From assembly GCF_012427845.1 (NCBI RefSeq), contig NZ_CP038498.1:1116001-1180000 (forward strand): 64,000 nucleotides of DNA, given 5' to 3'. The DNA comes from Pectobacterium punjabense. Its GTDB lineage: Bacteria > Pseudomonadota > Gammaproteobacteria > Enterobacterales > Enterobacteriaceae. The notes under the pieces are model-generated. The model did no database searches. It saw only the letters and a program-made list of their open reading frames with translations, and was not told the DNA's origin. Positions 9,053 through 17,366 of the stretch are shown here, piece after piece (the first letter of the stretch is position 1; each line of letters starts with the position of its first letter). The translations under genes and the position numbers were made by a program.

Positions 9053-9745
9053 TCACTCGACCTGCATAAAATGACGAGCCAGTAATGGCGCAGTAAAGGT
9101 TTTCTTCAGATAGAACCCGCGCGGTAAGGTCAAAATCGGCTGACCAAATTCGCCAATCGCTTCTGTTAATGCCCTGCTATTTGCCGCTTTGGGGCGGAGT
9201 TGCAGCACTTCACCATGCCGGGCGGTGATACTTTCTACCCTGCCAAGCACGATCAAATCCATCAATTCTTCCCAATCACAGCGCAGTTGCTCTTCTTCTT
9301 CTTCACTGGGGCTCCATATCAACGGTGTACCGATTCGACGTTCCCCAAGAGGGATGTGACGCGAACCTTCTACCGGAATCCACAAAACTCGGGCGAGCTT
9401 ATGCCGCACATGGCTGCTTTCCCAGGTTACGCCGCTATTACCTGTTAACGGTGCGACGCAAACGAAGGTGGTTTCCAGCGGTTTGCCTTGTTCATCAATA
9501 GGGATAGTTTTTAGCTCAATGCCAATATCTGGGAAATCCTGCTCGGGCTTGCTGCCTGCGCTTGCACCCAGAAAACGTTCCAGCAACACGCCAATCCAGC
9601 CTTTATCACGTTTTAGGTTGGCAGGAAGGGGCAGACGAGCGAGGTTGGCCAATTCCGCGAGGTTATAACCTGCGAGGGACTGCGCACGTTCCTGCAAGGC
9701 TTGCTCATTTTGCGGCGCTGTTGTGTGAACTGAGGGTGAATTCAT
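9053..9745 (-). CDS. mutH: DNA mismatch repair endonuclease MutH
   Basis: A 230-residue type II restriction-like nuclease that nicks the unmethylated strand at hemimethylated GATC sites when activated by MutS-MutL. The catalytic D-E-K set is intact: D70, E77 and K79 ([14 protein letters not shown]). Other conserved blocks include [34 protein letters not shown] and the C-terminal [11 protein letters not shown]. An open frame continues upstream to 9922, but the homology begins at the ATG at 9745 and gives the family length, so I start there. Divergent from rppH across a long non-coding stretch. Confidence 0.96.
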   Translation of the reverse strand: MNSPSVHTTAPQNEQALQERAQSLAGYNLAELANLARLPLPANLKRDKGWIGVLLERFLGASAGSKPEQDFPDIGIELKTIPIDEQGKPLETTFVCVAPLTGNSGVTWESSHVRHKLARVLWIPVEGSRHIPLGERRIGTPLIWSPSEEEEEQLRCDWEELMDLIVLGRVESITARHGEVLQLRPKAANSRALTEAIGEFGQPILTLPRGFYLKKTFTAPLLARHFMQVE

Positions 9746-10441
9746 AGGATATCGCTCGATATTTTTTCGCTCAAAAAAAATACAACAAATGGAAAAGACA
9801 AACACACAGCCCATAAGATTGTGGAGAAAAGCAATAATAGCATGATTCGTAGCGTTTTTTTTCAGTGTGATGGCGATCACTGAATGCAGCTTTGCAAACT
9901 GTGCACGTATAACCACCGACAATAAACAGGATTTTACACTAGGTTATCCACAGATATCTTGGATAACCCACATAAACATGAATTACTGGTTCCATTTACA
10001 GCCTTGACTCCCGGCATTTTTACTGTGTTTGCCTATTTATTGCCTGAGTTTGAGGCATTCCCTGTGGATAAAATCGGCATAGTGCGATCTTTCACCAATC
10101 TTGCATTGGACGCCATTTGAACAAACAGCAAGGGGGCGTGCTTTGGGCTTGGGTTGCTTTTAATTTAATGAATAAAAAGAACTATTTTTAAATTTCTAGT
10201 AATTTTATTTCTTCATGAAAAATGAGTTTTACTCACTTCTTCATGGGTTCTGCACAAAGATGTCCACAGAAAAAGTGAATAAATTGCAGGTTATGGTCTT
10301 CACATGTTTATAACTTTGATCTTATCTGTGGGTTATCTTAATTTTATTAGTGTCACATGCTTTCTAAGCAGTGGTTTACCGCCTGACGGGAGTGTGAAAC
10401 AATCAGGTCATCTTTGCATTGATGTTTATTGAGGTAGTCCG
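9746..10441. other. Long mutH-rppH intergenic region; probable DARS2 (DnaA-reactivating sequence)
   Basis: About 0.7 kb without a gene, locally very AT-rich. Two perfect DnaA boxes are present: TTATCCACA at 9944-9952 on the plus strand and at 10063-10071 on the minus strand (TGTGGATAA). Weaker matches lie at 9958-9966, 9964-9972, 10260-10268 and 10327-10335; the variant TAACCCACA occurs twice. In E. coli DARS2, which exchanges ADP for ATP on DnaA and promotes initiation, lies exactly between mutH and rppH (ygdP). Box presence is directly seen; function is inferred from synteny and the box cluster. IHF and Fis sites, needed for DARS2, I could not identify with confidence. Confidence 0.72.
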
Positions 10442-10975
10442 GTGATCGATGATGATGGCTACCGCCCAAACGTTGGTATTGTAATTTGTAATCGGCAGGG
10501 GCAGGTGATGTGGGCCCGGCGCTATGGTCAGCACTCCTGGCAGTTTCCGCAGGGGGGAATTAACCCCGGTGAAAGTGCCGAGCAGGCGATGTACCGCGAA
10601 CTGTTTGAAGAAGTCGGGTTAAGAAAAAAGGATGTGCGCGTATTGGCATCTACCCGTAACTGGTTACGCTATAAATTACCAAAGCGTTTGGTGCGTTGGG
10701 ATACAAAACCGGTCTGTATCGGCCAAAAGCAAAAATGGTTTTTGCTACAGTTGATGTGTAATGAGTCGGATATCAATATGCAGAGCAGCGGCACACCTGA
10801 GTTTGATGGTTGGCGCTGGGTGAGTTACTGGTATCCGGTACGTCAGGTCGTCTCTTTTAAGCGAGATGTGTATCGTCGCGTGATGAAGGAATTTATCAAC
10901 CCGGTGATCCTGCTTCAGGAGAGTGCTGCGGTTCGGATGGCACCCCCACCCGGTCCCCGGCGAAAAAGAGGGTAA
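10442..10975 (+). CDS. rppH: RNA pyrophosphohydrolase
   Basis: A 177-residue Nudix hydrolase that removes pyrophosphate from 5'-triphosphorylated mRNAs and so triggers RNase E-dependent decay. The Nudix box is exact at residues 38-60 (G38, E44, R52, E53, E56, E57, G59), within [14 protein letters not shown]...RELFEEVGL. The start is GTG (10442), giving [14 protein letters not shown], the conserved N terminus. It lies 12 bp upstream of ptsP, the same pair as in other gamma-proteobacteria, so the two are probably co-transcribed. Confidence 0.96.
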   Translation: MIDDDGYRPNVGIVICNRQGQVMWARRYGQHSWQFPQGGINPGESAEQAMYRELFEEVGLRKKDVRVLASTRNWLRYKLPKRLVRWDTKPVCIGQKQKWFLLQLMCNESDINMQSSGTPEFDGWRWVSYWYPVRQVVSFKRDVYRRVMKEFINPVILLQESAAVRMAPPPGPRRKRG

Positions 10976-10987
10976 TTCAGGCACATT

Positions 10988-13234
10988 ATGCTCACGCGCT
11001 TGCGAGAAATTGTCGAAAATGTTGCGGCAACGGCCCGCCTTAGTGATGCGCTGGACATTCTGGTCAATGAGACCTGTCAGGCTATGGACACGGAAGTCTG
11101 TTCCATTTATCTGGCCGATCACGATCGTCAATGCTATTACCTGATGGCGACGCGCGGGTTGAAGAAACCGCGCGGACGCACGGTTACGCTAGCATTTGGG
11201 CAAGGTATTGTTGGGCTGGTCGGGCAACGCGCTGAACCCATCAATCTGGCCGACGCGCGTGCGCACCCCAGCTTTAAATTCATCCCCGCGGTGAAAGAGC
11301 AACATTTTCGCTCTTTTCTTGGCGTTCCCATTATTTATCGTCGTCATCTGTTGGGCGTGCTGGTGGTTCAACAGCGCGAACATCGTCAATTTGATAAAAA
11401 CGAAGAATCATTCATGGTAACGCTGGCCACGCAGATGGCCGCGATTCTTTCCCTTTCACAGATAAAAACGCTCTTTGGTCAATACCGCCAGACGCGCGTC
11501 AAAGCGCTGGTGGCTGCACCCGGCGTGGCGATTGCTCCCGGCTGGCAGGATTGTACCCAGCCTTCTCTGGAACAGGTTTTTCCCGCATCGAGTTTGGACA
11601 GCGAACGCGAGCGTTCTCGTTTAACGCAGGCGTTAGAAGAGGCGACGGCGGAATTCCGTCGTTTTAGCAAACGCTTCAGCGCCAGCGCGCAAAAAGAGAG
11701 CGCGGCGATTTTCGACTTGTACTCACACTTGCTGAATGATGCGCGGCTCAAACGGGAACTGTTTCTGGAAGTGGACGCGGGGAACGCCGCTGAGTGGGCC
11801 GTTAAACTGGTGATTGAACGCTTCGCTGCGCAATTCACCAATTTGCAGGATACCTACTTACGCGAGCGTGCGGGCGATCTGCGCGCGTTAGGGCAACGAC
11901 TGCTGTTTCACCTCGACGATAATGCGCAAATCATGGGGCAATGGCCTGAGCGTTTCATCCTCGTGGCGGACGAGTTAACGGCTACGCTGCTGGCAGAATT
12001 GCCGCCGGAGCGGTTAGCGGGCGTCGTTGTTTATGATGGTGCCGCCAATTCGCATGCGGCGATCTTGGTGCGGGCCATGGGTATTCCGACGCTGGTTGGC
12101 GCGGACATTCAGCCAGACTTACTGCATCAGCGACAGTTGATCATTGACGGCTATCGCGGCGAGCTGCTGGTCGATCCTGAGCCTGTTCTGGTTCAGGAAT
12201 ACCAGCGTTTGCTGACGGAAGAAAATGAGCTGACTCGTCTGGCTGAAGGTGAAATGGAGCAGCCTGCGGTGCTGAAAAGCGGTGAACGCATTCAGGTCAT
12301 GTTGAATGCGGGATTAAGCGCCGAACATGAAAAACGCTTTATCAATCAGGTTGATGGTGTTGGGCTGTACCGTACTGAAATCCCTTTTATGCTACAAAGC
12401 GGGTTTCCGTCTGAAGATGAGCAGATGGCGCAATACCAAAGCATGCTGGCGCTTTATCCTACACGCCCTGTGATGCTGCGCACGCTGGATATTGGTGCGG
12501 ATAAGCCACTGCCTTATTTGCCGATCAGCGAAGAAAACCCGTGTCTCGGCTGGCGCGGCATTCGTATTACGCTCGATCAGCCTGAAATCTTTCTGATCCA
12601 AGTACGTGCCATGCTGCGTGCTAATGCGCATATTGGCAATCTCAATATCCTGCTGCCGATGATCAGCAGCCTGGATGAAATCAGTGAAGCGCGCCGCCTG
12701 ATCGATCAGGCTACAGGCGAGGTAGAGGAACTATTGGGCTTCCCGCAGCCTAAACCGCGTATTGGGATCATGATTGAAGTACCGTCGATGCTATTCCTGC
12801 TTCCTCACCTAGCTTCCCGTATCGATTTTGTTTCGGTTGGCACCAACGATCTGACGCAGTATTTGCTGGCGGTGGATCGTAACAATGCCCACGTCGCGTC
12901 GCTCTATGACAGCTTGCACCCTTCTATGTTGCAGGCGATGAAGATGATCGCCGTTGAGTGCGAACGACATAACATTCCGCTTTCCGTGTGCGGCGAAATG
13001 GCGGGGGAAGCCCTTGGTGCACTGCTGTTGACCGGGCTGGGTTATCGTTCGCTCAGTATGAACGGACGCAGCGTGGCGCGAATTAAATACCTGCTGCGCC
13101 AAATTACCTTGTCTGAATCGCAGGCGTTAGTGAAGCAGTTACTGAGCGCGCAAAGCGCAACGGAGGTCCGACAGTGGGCGGCGATTTTCATGGAAGAACG
13201 CGGGTTGGGGGGGCTGATTCGTGGCGGGCGCTAA
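10988..13234 (+). CDS. ptsP: Phosphoenolpyruvate-protein phosphotransferase of the nitrogen PTS (EI-Ntr)
   Basis: A 748-residue enzyme I paralogue that autophosphorylates from PEP and passes phosphate to NPr (PtsO) in the regulatory nitrogen PTS, which responds to glutamine and 2-oxoglutarate. Visible: an N-terminal GAF domain (about 1-165), an EI N-terminal domain, the phospho-histidine swivel motif GAANSHAAILVRAMG with His at residue 356, and the PEP-binding barrel (VDGVGLYRTEIPFML, NPCLGWRGIRI, FVSVGTNDLTQYLLAVDRN, LSVCGEMAGE with the catalytic Cys). In Pectobacterium the PTS-Ntr branch also influences virulence regulation in some reports; nothing in this sequence shows that directly. Confidence 0.96.
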   Translation: MLTRLREIVENVAATARLSDALDILVNETCQAMDTEVCSIYLADHDRQCYYLMATRGLKKPRGRTVTLAFGQGIVGLVGQRAEPINLADARAHPSFKFIPAVKEQHFRSFLGVPIIYRRHLLGVLVVQQREHRQFDKNEESFMVTLATQMAAILSLSQIKTLFGQYRQTRVKALVAAPGVAIAPGWQDCTQPSLEQVFPASSLDSERERSRLTQALEEATAEFRRFSKRFSASAQKESAAIFDLYSHLLNDARLKRELFLEVDAGNAAEWAVKLVIERFAAQFTNLQDTYLRERAGDLRALGQRLLFHLDDNAQIMGQWPERFILVADELTATLLAELPPERLAGVVVYDGAANSHAAILVRAMGIPTLVGADIQPDLLHQRQLIIDGYRGELLVDPEPVLVQEYQRLLTEENELTRLAEGEMEQPAVLKSGERIQVMLNAGLSAEHEKRFINQVDGVGLYRTEIPFMLQSGFPSEDEQMAQYQSMLALYPTRPVMLRTLDIGADKPLPYLPISEENPCLGWRGIRITLDQPEIFLIQVRAMLRANAHIGNLNILLPMISSLDEISEARRLIDQATGEVEELLGFPQPKPRIGIMIEVPSMLFLLPHLASRIDFVSVGTNDLTQYLLAVDRNNAHVASLYDSLHPSMLQAMKMIAVECERHNIPLSVCGEMAGEALGALLLTGLGYRSLSMNGRSVARIKYLLRQITLSESQALVKQLLSAQSATEVRQWAAIFMEERGLGGLIRGGR

Positions 13235-13457
13235 TTCGTCGCGAGACGAACTCTACGGATACATCGCTATTTAATTGCGAATAAATGTTTAACGACGCAT
13301 AAATGTTTTACAGAACTTTTCCCGTGTGAAGTCAACGAGCGCGGGTGCGTATGCTATGATTCGCCACCGCGGTTCGCAGGAACGAATTCATTCTCCTGCC
13401 TTTTGCCTATCAATGACGATCCCGCAAGCGGGCATAACACAATAAAATATGTGGTGA

Positions 13458-14327
13458 ATGATGACGACAAGCTATCTGGCGTTTCCTCAGTTTGATCCAG
13501 TGATTTTCTCAATTGGCCCGCTGGCGCTGCACTGGTATGGGCTGATGTATCTGGTGGGTTTTGTATTTGCCATGTGGTTAGCGGTGCGCCGGGCGAATAA
13601 ACCGGGTAGCGGTTGGACCAAGGACGAAGTCGAAAACCTGCTGTATATGGGGTTCCTTGGGGTCTTCGTCGGTGGGCGTCTGGGCTATGTCCTGTTTTAT
13701 GCTTTCCCGTCATTTCTTGAAAACCCGCTCTATCTGTTCAAAGTCTGGGATGGCGGCATGTCGTTCCACGGTGGCTTAATGGGCGTTATCTGCGTCATGC
13801 TGTGGTTCGCTCACCGGAGCAAACGCCATTTCTTCCAGGTCGCTGATTTTATTGCACCTCTGATTCCTTTCGGACTCGGTGCTGGCCGTTTGGGCAACTT
13901 TATCAACGGTGAACTGTGGGGGCGTGTCACAACGGATACCCCGTGGGCCATGCTGTTTCCTGGCTCGCGCAGCGAAGATATGATGCTGGCCGTTAGCAAC
14001 CCGCAATGGCAGACGATTTTCAACCAGTACGGTATGCTACCGCGTCATCCTTCTCAGCTGTATCAAATGATGCTGGAAGGCGTGGCTCTGTTTATCATTT
14101 TGAATCTCTTTATTCGTAAACCTCGGCCGATGGGCAGCGTGTCAGGGCTTTTCCTGATTGGTTACGGTACGTTCAGAATTATTACCGAATTCTTCCGTCA
14201 GCCGGATGCGCAGTTGGGGCTATTCGGCGACCTTTTCAGCATGGGGCAAATCCTGTCGCTGCCGATGGTGATCGCTGGTGTTCTGATGATGGTCTGGGCT
14301 TATCGCCGTCAGCCTGCACAGCAATAA
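13458..14327 (+). CDS. lgt: Prolipoprotein diacylglyceryl transferase
   Basis: Lgt transfers a diacylglyceryl group from phosphatidylglycerol to the lipobox cysteine of prolipoproteins, the first step of lipoprotein maturation; it would act on MltC, MltA and the two DUF903 lipoproteins in this window. The protein has 289 residues, several membrane segments and the signature [14 protein letters not shown] with the essential Arg, plus the HGG motif ([10 protein letters not shown]). Two consecutive ATGs (13458, 13461) are possible starts; a GGTG just upstream serves either. The gene precedes thyA, the usual enterobacterial pair, 36 bp apart. Confidence 0.97.
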   Translation: MMTTSYLAFPQFDPVIFSIGPLALHWYGLMYLVGFVFAMWLAVRRANKPGSGWTKDEVENLLYMGFLGVFVGGRLGYVLFYAFPSFLENPLYLFKVWDGGMSFHGGLMGVICVMLWFAHRSKRHFFQVADFIAPLIPFGLGAGRLGNFINGELWGRVTTDTPWAMLFPGSRSEDMMLAVSNPQWQTIFNQYGMLPRHPSQLYQMMLEGVALFIILNLFIRKPRPMGSVSGLFLIGYGTFRIITEFFRQPDAQLGLFGDLFSMGQILSLPMVIAGVLMMVWAYRRQPAQQ

Positions 14328-14363
14328 TCCGTCGTCCTTCTTTAATTTTTGTGGTGAGGTAGT

Positions 14364-15158
14364 ATGAAACAGTATCTGGATCTGATGAAAAAAGTGCTTG
14401 AAGAGGGCACGCCGAAGGCCGACCGTACCGGTACGGGCACGCGTTCTATTTTCGGCCATCAGATGCGTTTCAACTTGCAGGACGGATTTCCGCTGGTTAC
14501 CACCAAAAAATGCCACCTGCGTTCGATTATCCATGAACTGCTCTGGTTCCTGAATGGCGATACTAACGTTGCTTATCTGCATGAAAACAAAGTCAGCATT
14601 TGGGACGAATGGGCAGATGAGAACGGTGATTTGGGGCCGGTTTATGGTAAACAATGGCGTTCTTGGGGAGCCGCAGACGGCCGCCAGATCGACCAGTTGA
14701 AGAATGTCCTCACCCAATTGAGACAAGATCCAGATTCTCGCCGTATTATTGTGTCTGCCTGGAACGTAGGTGAATTGGACAAAATGGCGTTGGCACCATG
14801 CCACGCGTTTTTCCAGTTCTACGTGGCAGATGGCAAGCTCTCTTGCCAGCTTTATCAGCGTTCATGCGATATCTTCCTCGGCTTGCCGTTCAACATCGCT
14901 AGCTATGCGCTGCTGGTACATATGGTGGCGCAGCAATGCGATCTGGAGGTCGGCGATTTCGTCTGGACAGGGGGTGACACGCATCTGTACAACAACCATA
15001 TGGAGCAGACTCACTTGCAGTTGAGCCGTGAACCGCGCGCGCTGCCTAAACTGGTGATTAAGCGCCGCCCGGATACGCTGTTCGACTACCGCTTCGAAGA
15101 CTTTGAAATCGAGGGATACGATCCGCATCCCGCCATCAAAGCCCCTGTTGCTATCTAA
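14364..15158 (+). CDS. thyA: Thymidylate synthase
   Basis: A 264-residue enzyme converting dUMP to dTMP with 5,10-methylenetetrahydrofolate as methyl donor. The catalytic cysteine is Cys146 in [14 protein letters not shown]; the dUMP phosphate-binding arginines ([11 protein letters not shown]) and the substrate motif [18 protein letters not shown] are all present, and length matches E. coli. A Shine-Dalgarno GTGAGG lies just before the ATG. It is followed by a strong terminator, so lgt-thyA form one unit. Confidence 0.98.
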   Translation: MKQYLDLMKKVLEEGTPKADRTGTGTRSIFGHQMRFNLQDGFPLVTTKKCHLRSIIHELLWFLNGDTNVAYLHENKVSIWDEWADENGDLGPVYGKQWRSWGAADGRQIDQLKNVLTQLRQDPDSRRIIVSAWNVGELDKMALAPCHAFFQFYVADGKLSCQLYQRSCDIFLGLPFNIASYALLVHMVAQQCDLEVGDFVWTGGDTHLYNNHMEQTHLQLSREPRALPKLVIKRRPDTLFDYRFEDFEIEGYDPHPAIKAPVAI

Positions 15159-15177
15159 AGTCTCCCACCATTTCTTC

Positions 15178-15203
15178 AGGGCCGCATAATGCGGCCCTTT
15201 TTG
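15178..15203 (+). terminator. Rho-independent terminator of thyA
   Basis: Perfect 9-bp stem AGGGCCGCA / TGCGGCCCT with a TAA loop, then TTTTG. Confidence 0.92.
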
Positions 15204-15336
15204 TTATTGCTCTTCACTTCCTACCTCCCCGCACGTTTTTTCTGTTGTTACATCGTTGCAATAAAACATTGCGAGCTGCCGCGAGTAACGCCGTTAACAC
15301 ACTGTTTTTATTGAAAGGGTTCACTATCCTGACGCC

Positions 15337-15840
15337 ATGAAAACAGGGAATAGACAACCGCGGGGATTTACCTTGCTCGAATTATTGGTGGTGCTGACGA
15401 TTGTGGCGCTGATGGCGGGCGGTGGCCTGCATGGCTGGGTTCAGTATCAGCAGGCAATCCGTCTGGAGCAGAGTGCGCAGCAGTTACTGGACTTCTTGAG
15501 TCGGGTTCAGGCGAATGCCTATTGGCATAACGAAACCCAGACGGTGAAGCTTCAACAGCATGGGGTGCTGTGGTGCATCGTGATTGGGCAGAGTGAAAAA
15601 CAGGTTGAGGATGTGTGCCACGAGAACCACCCTAGGCAGTTTGTTCGTCGTTCACAGGATGTGGTGTTGGCAACGTTCACAAGCCATGTTTTTACGTTCT
15701 TTGGCTTGCGTAACGCCGCACAGGCTGGGCACATTTCGTTGTCGAACGCGGCAGGGCGACTACGTCTTGTTATTTCGGTGAGGGGACGCATGCGCCTGTG
15801 CAGCGAGTCGCAAGCTGTCTTGGCGATTCCCTTATGTTGA
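15337..15840 (+). CDS. ppdA: Prepilin peptidase-dependent pilin-like protein PpdA
   Basis: A 167-residue type IV pilin-like (pseudopilin) protein. The prepilin peptidase site is visible as RG|FTLLELLVVL (cleavage after Gly10, Glu at mature position 5), followed by the hydrophobic N-terminal helix. First gene of the four-gene ppdA-ppdB-ygdB-ppdC minor-pilin operon that lies between thyA and recC in enterobacteria. Family role: initiation complex of type IV pilus-like fibres. No pilin or assembly ATPase is in this window, so whether fibres are made cannot be judged here. Confidence 0.9.
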   Translation: MKTGNRQPRGFTLLELLVVLTIVALMAGGGLHGWVQYQQAIRLEQSAQQLLDFLSRVQANAYWHNETQTVKLQQHGVLWCIVIGQSEKQVEDVCHENHPRQFVRRSQDVVLATFTSHVFTFFGLRNAAQAGHISLSNAAGRLRLVISVRGRMRLCSESQAVLAIPLC

Positions 15841-16475
15841 AACAGATCATGTTGCAACAGATCGTGTTAAGGGAAGCAGCGTTGAAGCCTGCTGGGAGAA
15901 GGTGTGAACAGCGCGGTTTCACACTGCCGGAAGTCCTATTAGCGCTGAGCTTAGGGAGTCTGATTATGCTATCGGCAGCACAGTTGTACCCGCTGCTGCG
16001 TAGCCAAAGTCAGGATAGCGCACAGCGTTTTCGGCTGGAGCAGTTGTTCAGTCAGGTGGCGATGGGAATTGAGAAAGACATCCGTCGGGCAGGTTTTTGT
16101 GCGGGTTCGTGCCAAGGAAAAGCGATAAGCATTGGGAATTATCCAGGGGAGGCGGAAAATAGCTGTCTGAATGTCTCTTACGATCTGAACCGGAATGGGG
16201 CTTGGGATGGCGGGGAACAACAGGATGCGGAATCTTTTGGCTATCGCCTGCGTAGTCGGTCATTGGAGATTCAGAGTGGTGCGCATAACTGTCAGGGAGA
16301 CAGGTGGGAGAAGCTGTTTGATCCGCAGGAGGTGGCGCTGACGGTGTTCCAGCTACGGCGTCTGGCTGCACAAAACGGAGTGGCGTTGTATGAACTGCAA
16401 CTGGCCGGTTATTGGATCAAGCGTCCTGCTGTTCGACAACATATTACCCGCCTGATACTGAGGCGTAACCAATGA
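15834..16475 (+). CDS. ppdB: Prepilin peptidase-dependent pilin-like protein PpdB
   Basis: A minor pseudopilin of about 213 residues with cleavage site RG|FTLPEVLLAL (Gly28, Glu33). The ATG at 15834 overlaps the last codons of ppdA. The N terminus contains a 15-bp near-perfect tandem duplication (15834-15863) encoding MLKQI-MLQQI, so the second ATG (15849) is an alternative start; either way the pilin leader is retained. The rest has the large C-terminal domain with several cysteines expected for the PilW/PpdB group. The stop overlaps the ygdB start (ATGA). Confidence 0.88.
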   Translation: MLKQIMLQQIVLREAALKPAGRRCEQRGFTLPEVLLALSLGSLIMLSAAQLYPLLRSQSQDSAQRFRLEQLFSQVAMGIEKDIRRAGFCAGSCQGKAISIGNYPGEAENSCLNVSYDLNRNGAWDGGEQQDAESFGYRLRSRSLEIQSGAHNCQGDRWEKLFDPQEVALTVFQLRRLAAQNGVALYELQLAGYWIKRPAVRQHITRLILRRNQ

Positions 16476-16927
16476 AGAAAGGATCGCAAAAGGGAAGCGG
16501 TACACTGGCTATGGTGATGTTGATCGCTATTATTGGCCTGCTGTTGATGTCCGGTTTGCAGCGTCAGCTCGATGCAGCCATTCAAACGGGAAACGATGAG
16601 AGACATTATCTGCGAGCCTTCAATCAGGCATTGTCTTCGTTGAACTGGGGAAGAGGGCAGCATTGGAATACGATAACGGAAAGCTGGCAGTGTCAGCAAT
16701 TATCGGCAGAGCAACTTGTGGTGTGCTTGCGTATGGCCTCTGATGGGGAGCAAGGGTTATTGCGTGGTGAAGGGACATTCCCCACTTTGGCACGGCCGTT
16801 GAGGTTATACCAACGTGTGTCATTCTCGGCACTGTCGTCGGGTAAGATTGCGATTCAACCATGGGGTAACGGCTGGCTGGACTTTTGCCCTGATAAGGAG
16901 GTGACACGCTGTGATGCAACGGAATAG
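16472..16927 (+). CDS. ygdB: YgdB, PilX/GspK-like minor pseudopilin (DUF2509)
   Basis: A 151-residue protein with a short basic N terminus (MKKGSQKGSG) and a single long hydrophobic helix (TLAMVMLIAIIGLLLMSG). The Glu5 typical of pilins is absent, as in PilX/GspK-type minor pseudopilins that cap the fibre. Position between ppdB and ppdC matches E. coli ygdB. Its start overlaps the ppdB stop by four bases and its stop overlaps the ppdC start, so the operon is tightly coupled. Confidence 0.85.
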   Translation: MKKGSQKGSGTLAMVMLIAIIGLLLMSGLQRQLDAAIQTGNDERHYLRAFNQALSSLNWGRGQHWNTITESWQCQQLSAEQLVVCLRMASDGEQGLLRGEGTFPTLARPLRLYQRVSFSALSSGKIAIQPWGNGWLDFCPDKEVTRCDATE

Positions 16928-17306
16928 TGCAGTTAACAACAGATTCGTGAATCATCAAACCGGTTTTAGCCTGCCGGAGACGCTTGTGGCGGCGCTGCTG
17001 TTTGCCGTTTCGCTGATGGGATTATTGCAATATCACCAGATCTTGCAGCAGTCATTTCAGCATCAGTGGCAGCAGCGTCAGGCCTGGCGGTTTGCGATGC
17101 AGCAACTGGAGGCTTATGAAGCGGGCGTACCGTATCATCCATCCGATCCAGGTAATACGACGTCTTTCTCAAGTAAAAACTGGCAAATTAGCCTGTCAGA
17201 GCAGTTACAGTACGGTGAGTGCCGCCAGGTAACCGTAAGGGTCATGACGCCACGTCGCTATCAGGCTACACTGAACCGTTGGTTTTGCCCGCTATCGCCC
17301 GTTTAG
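16911..17306 (+). CDS. ppdC: Prepilin peptidase-dependent pilin-like protein PpdC
   Basis: A minor pilin-like protein (131 residues) with cleavage site TG|FSLPETLVAALLF (Gly18, Glu23) and one N-terminal membrane helix, of the PilV/GspI type. The ribosome-binding sequence AAGGAGG (16895-16901) lies inside ygdB and suits the GTG at 16911, with the ATG at 16914 as alternative. Last gene of the ppd operon; recC begins 60 bp downstream, and in E. coli the two are transcribed in the same direction. Confidence 0.87.
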   Translation: MMQRNSAVNNRFVNHQTGFSLPETLVAALLFAVSLMGLLQYHQILQQSFQHQWQQRQAWRFAMQQLEAYEAGVPYHPSDPGNTTSFSSKNWQISLSEQLQYGECRQVTVRVMTPRRYQATLNRWFCPLSPV

Positions 17307-17366
17307 TCGGCGCGTGTGAGTAAACTATGAATTATAAATCGTAAGTCGCGGCGAGCAGGAGCCAGA

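Noticed and set aside
9746..9922. Upstream extension of mutH to 9922
   Set aside because: Adds 59 residues not found in MutH; the homologous N terminus begins at 9745 and the extension lies in AT-rich regulatory DNA.
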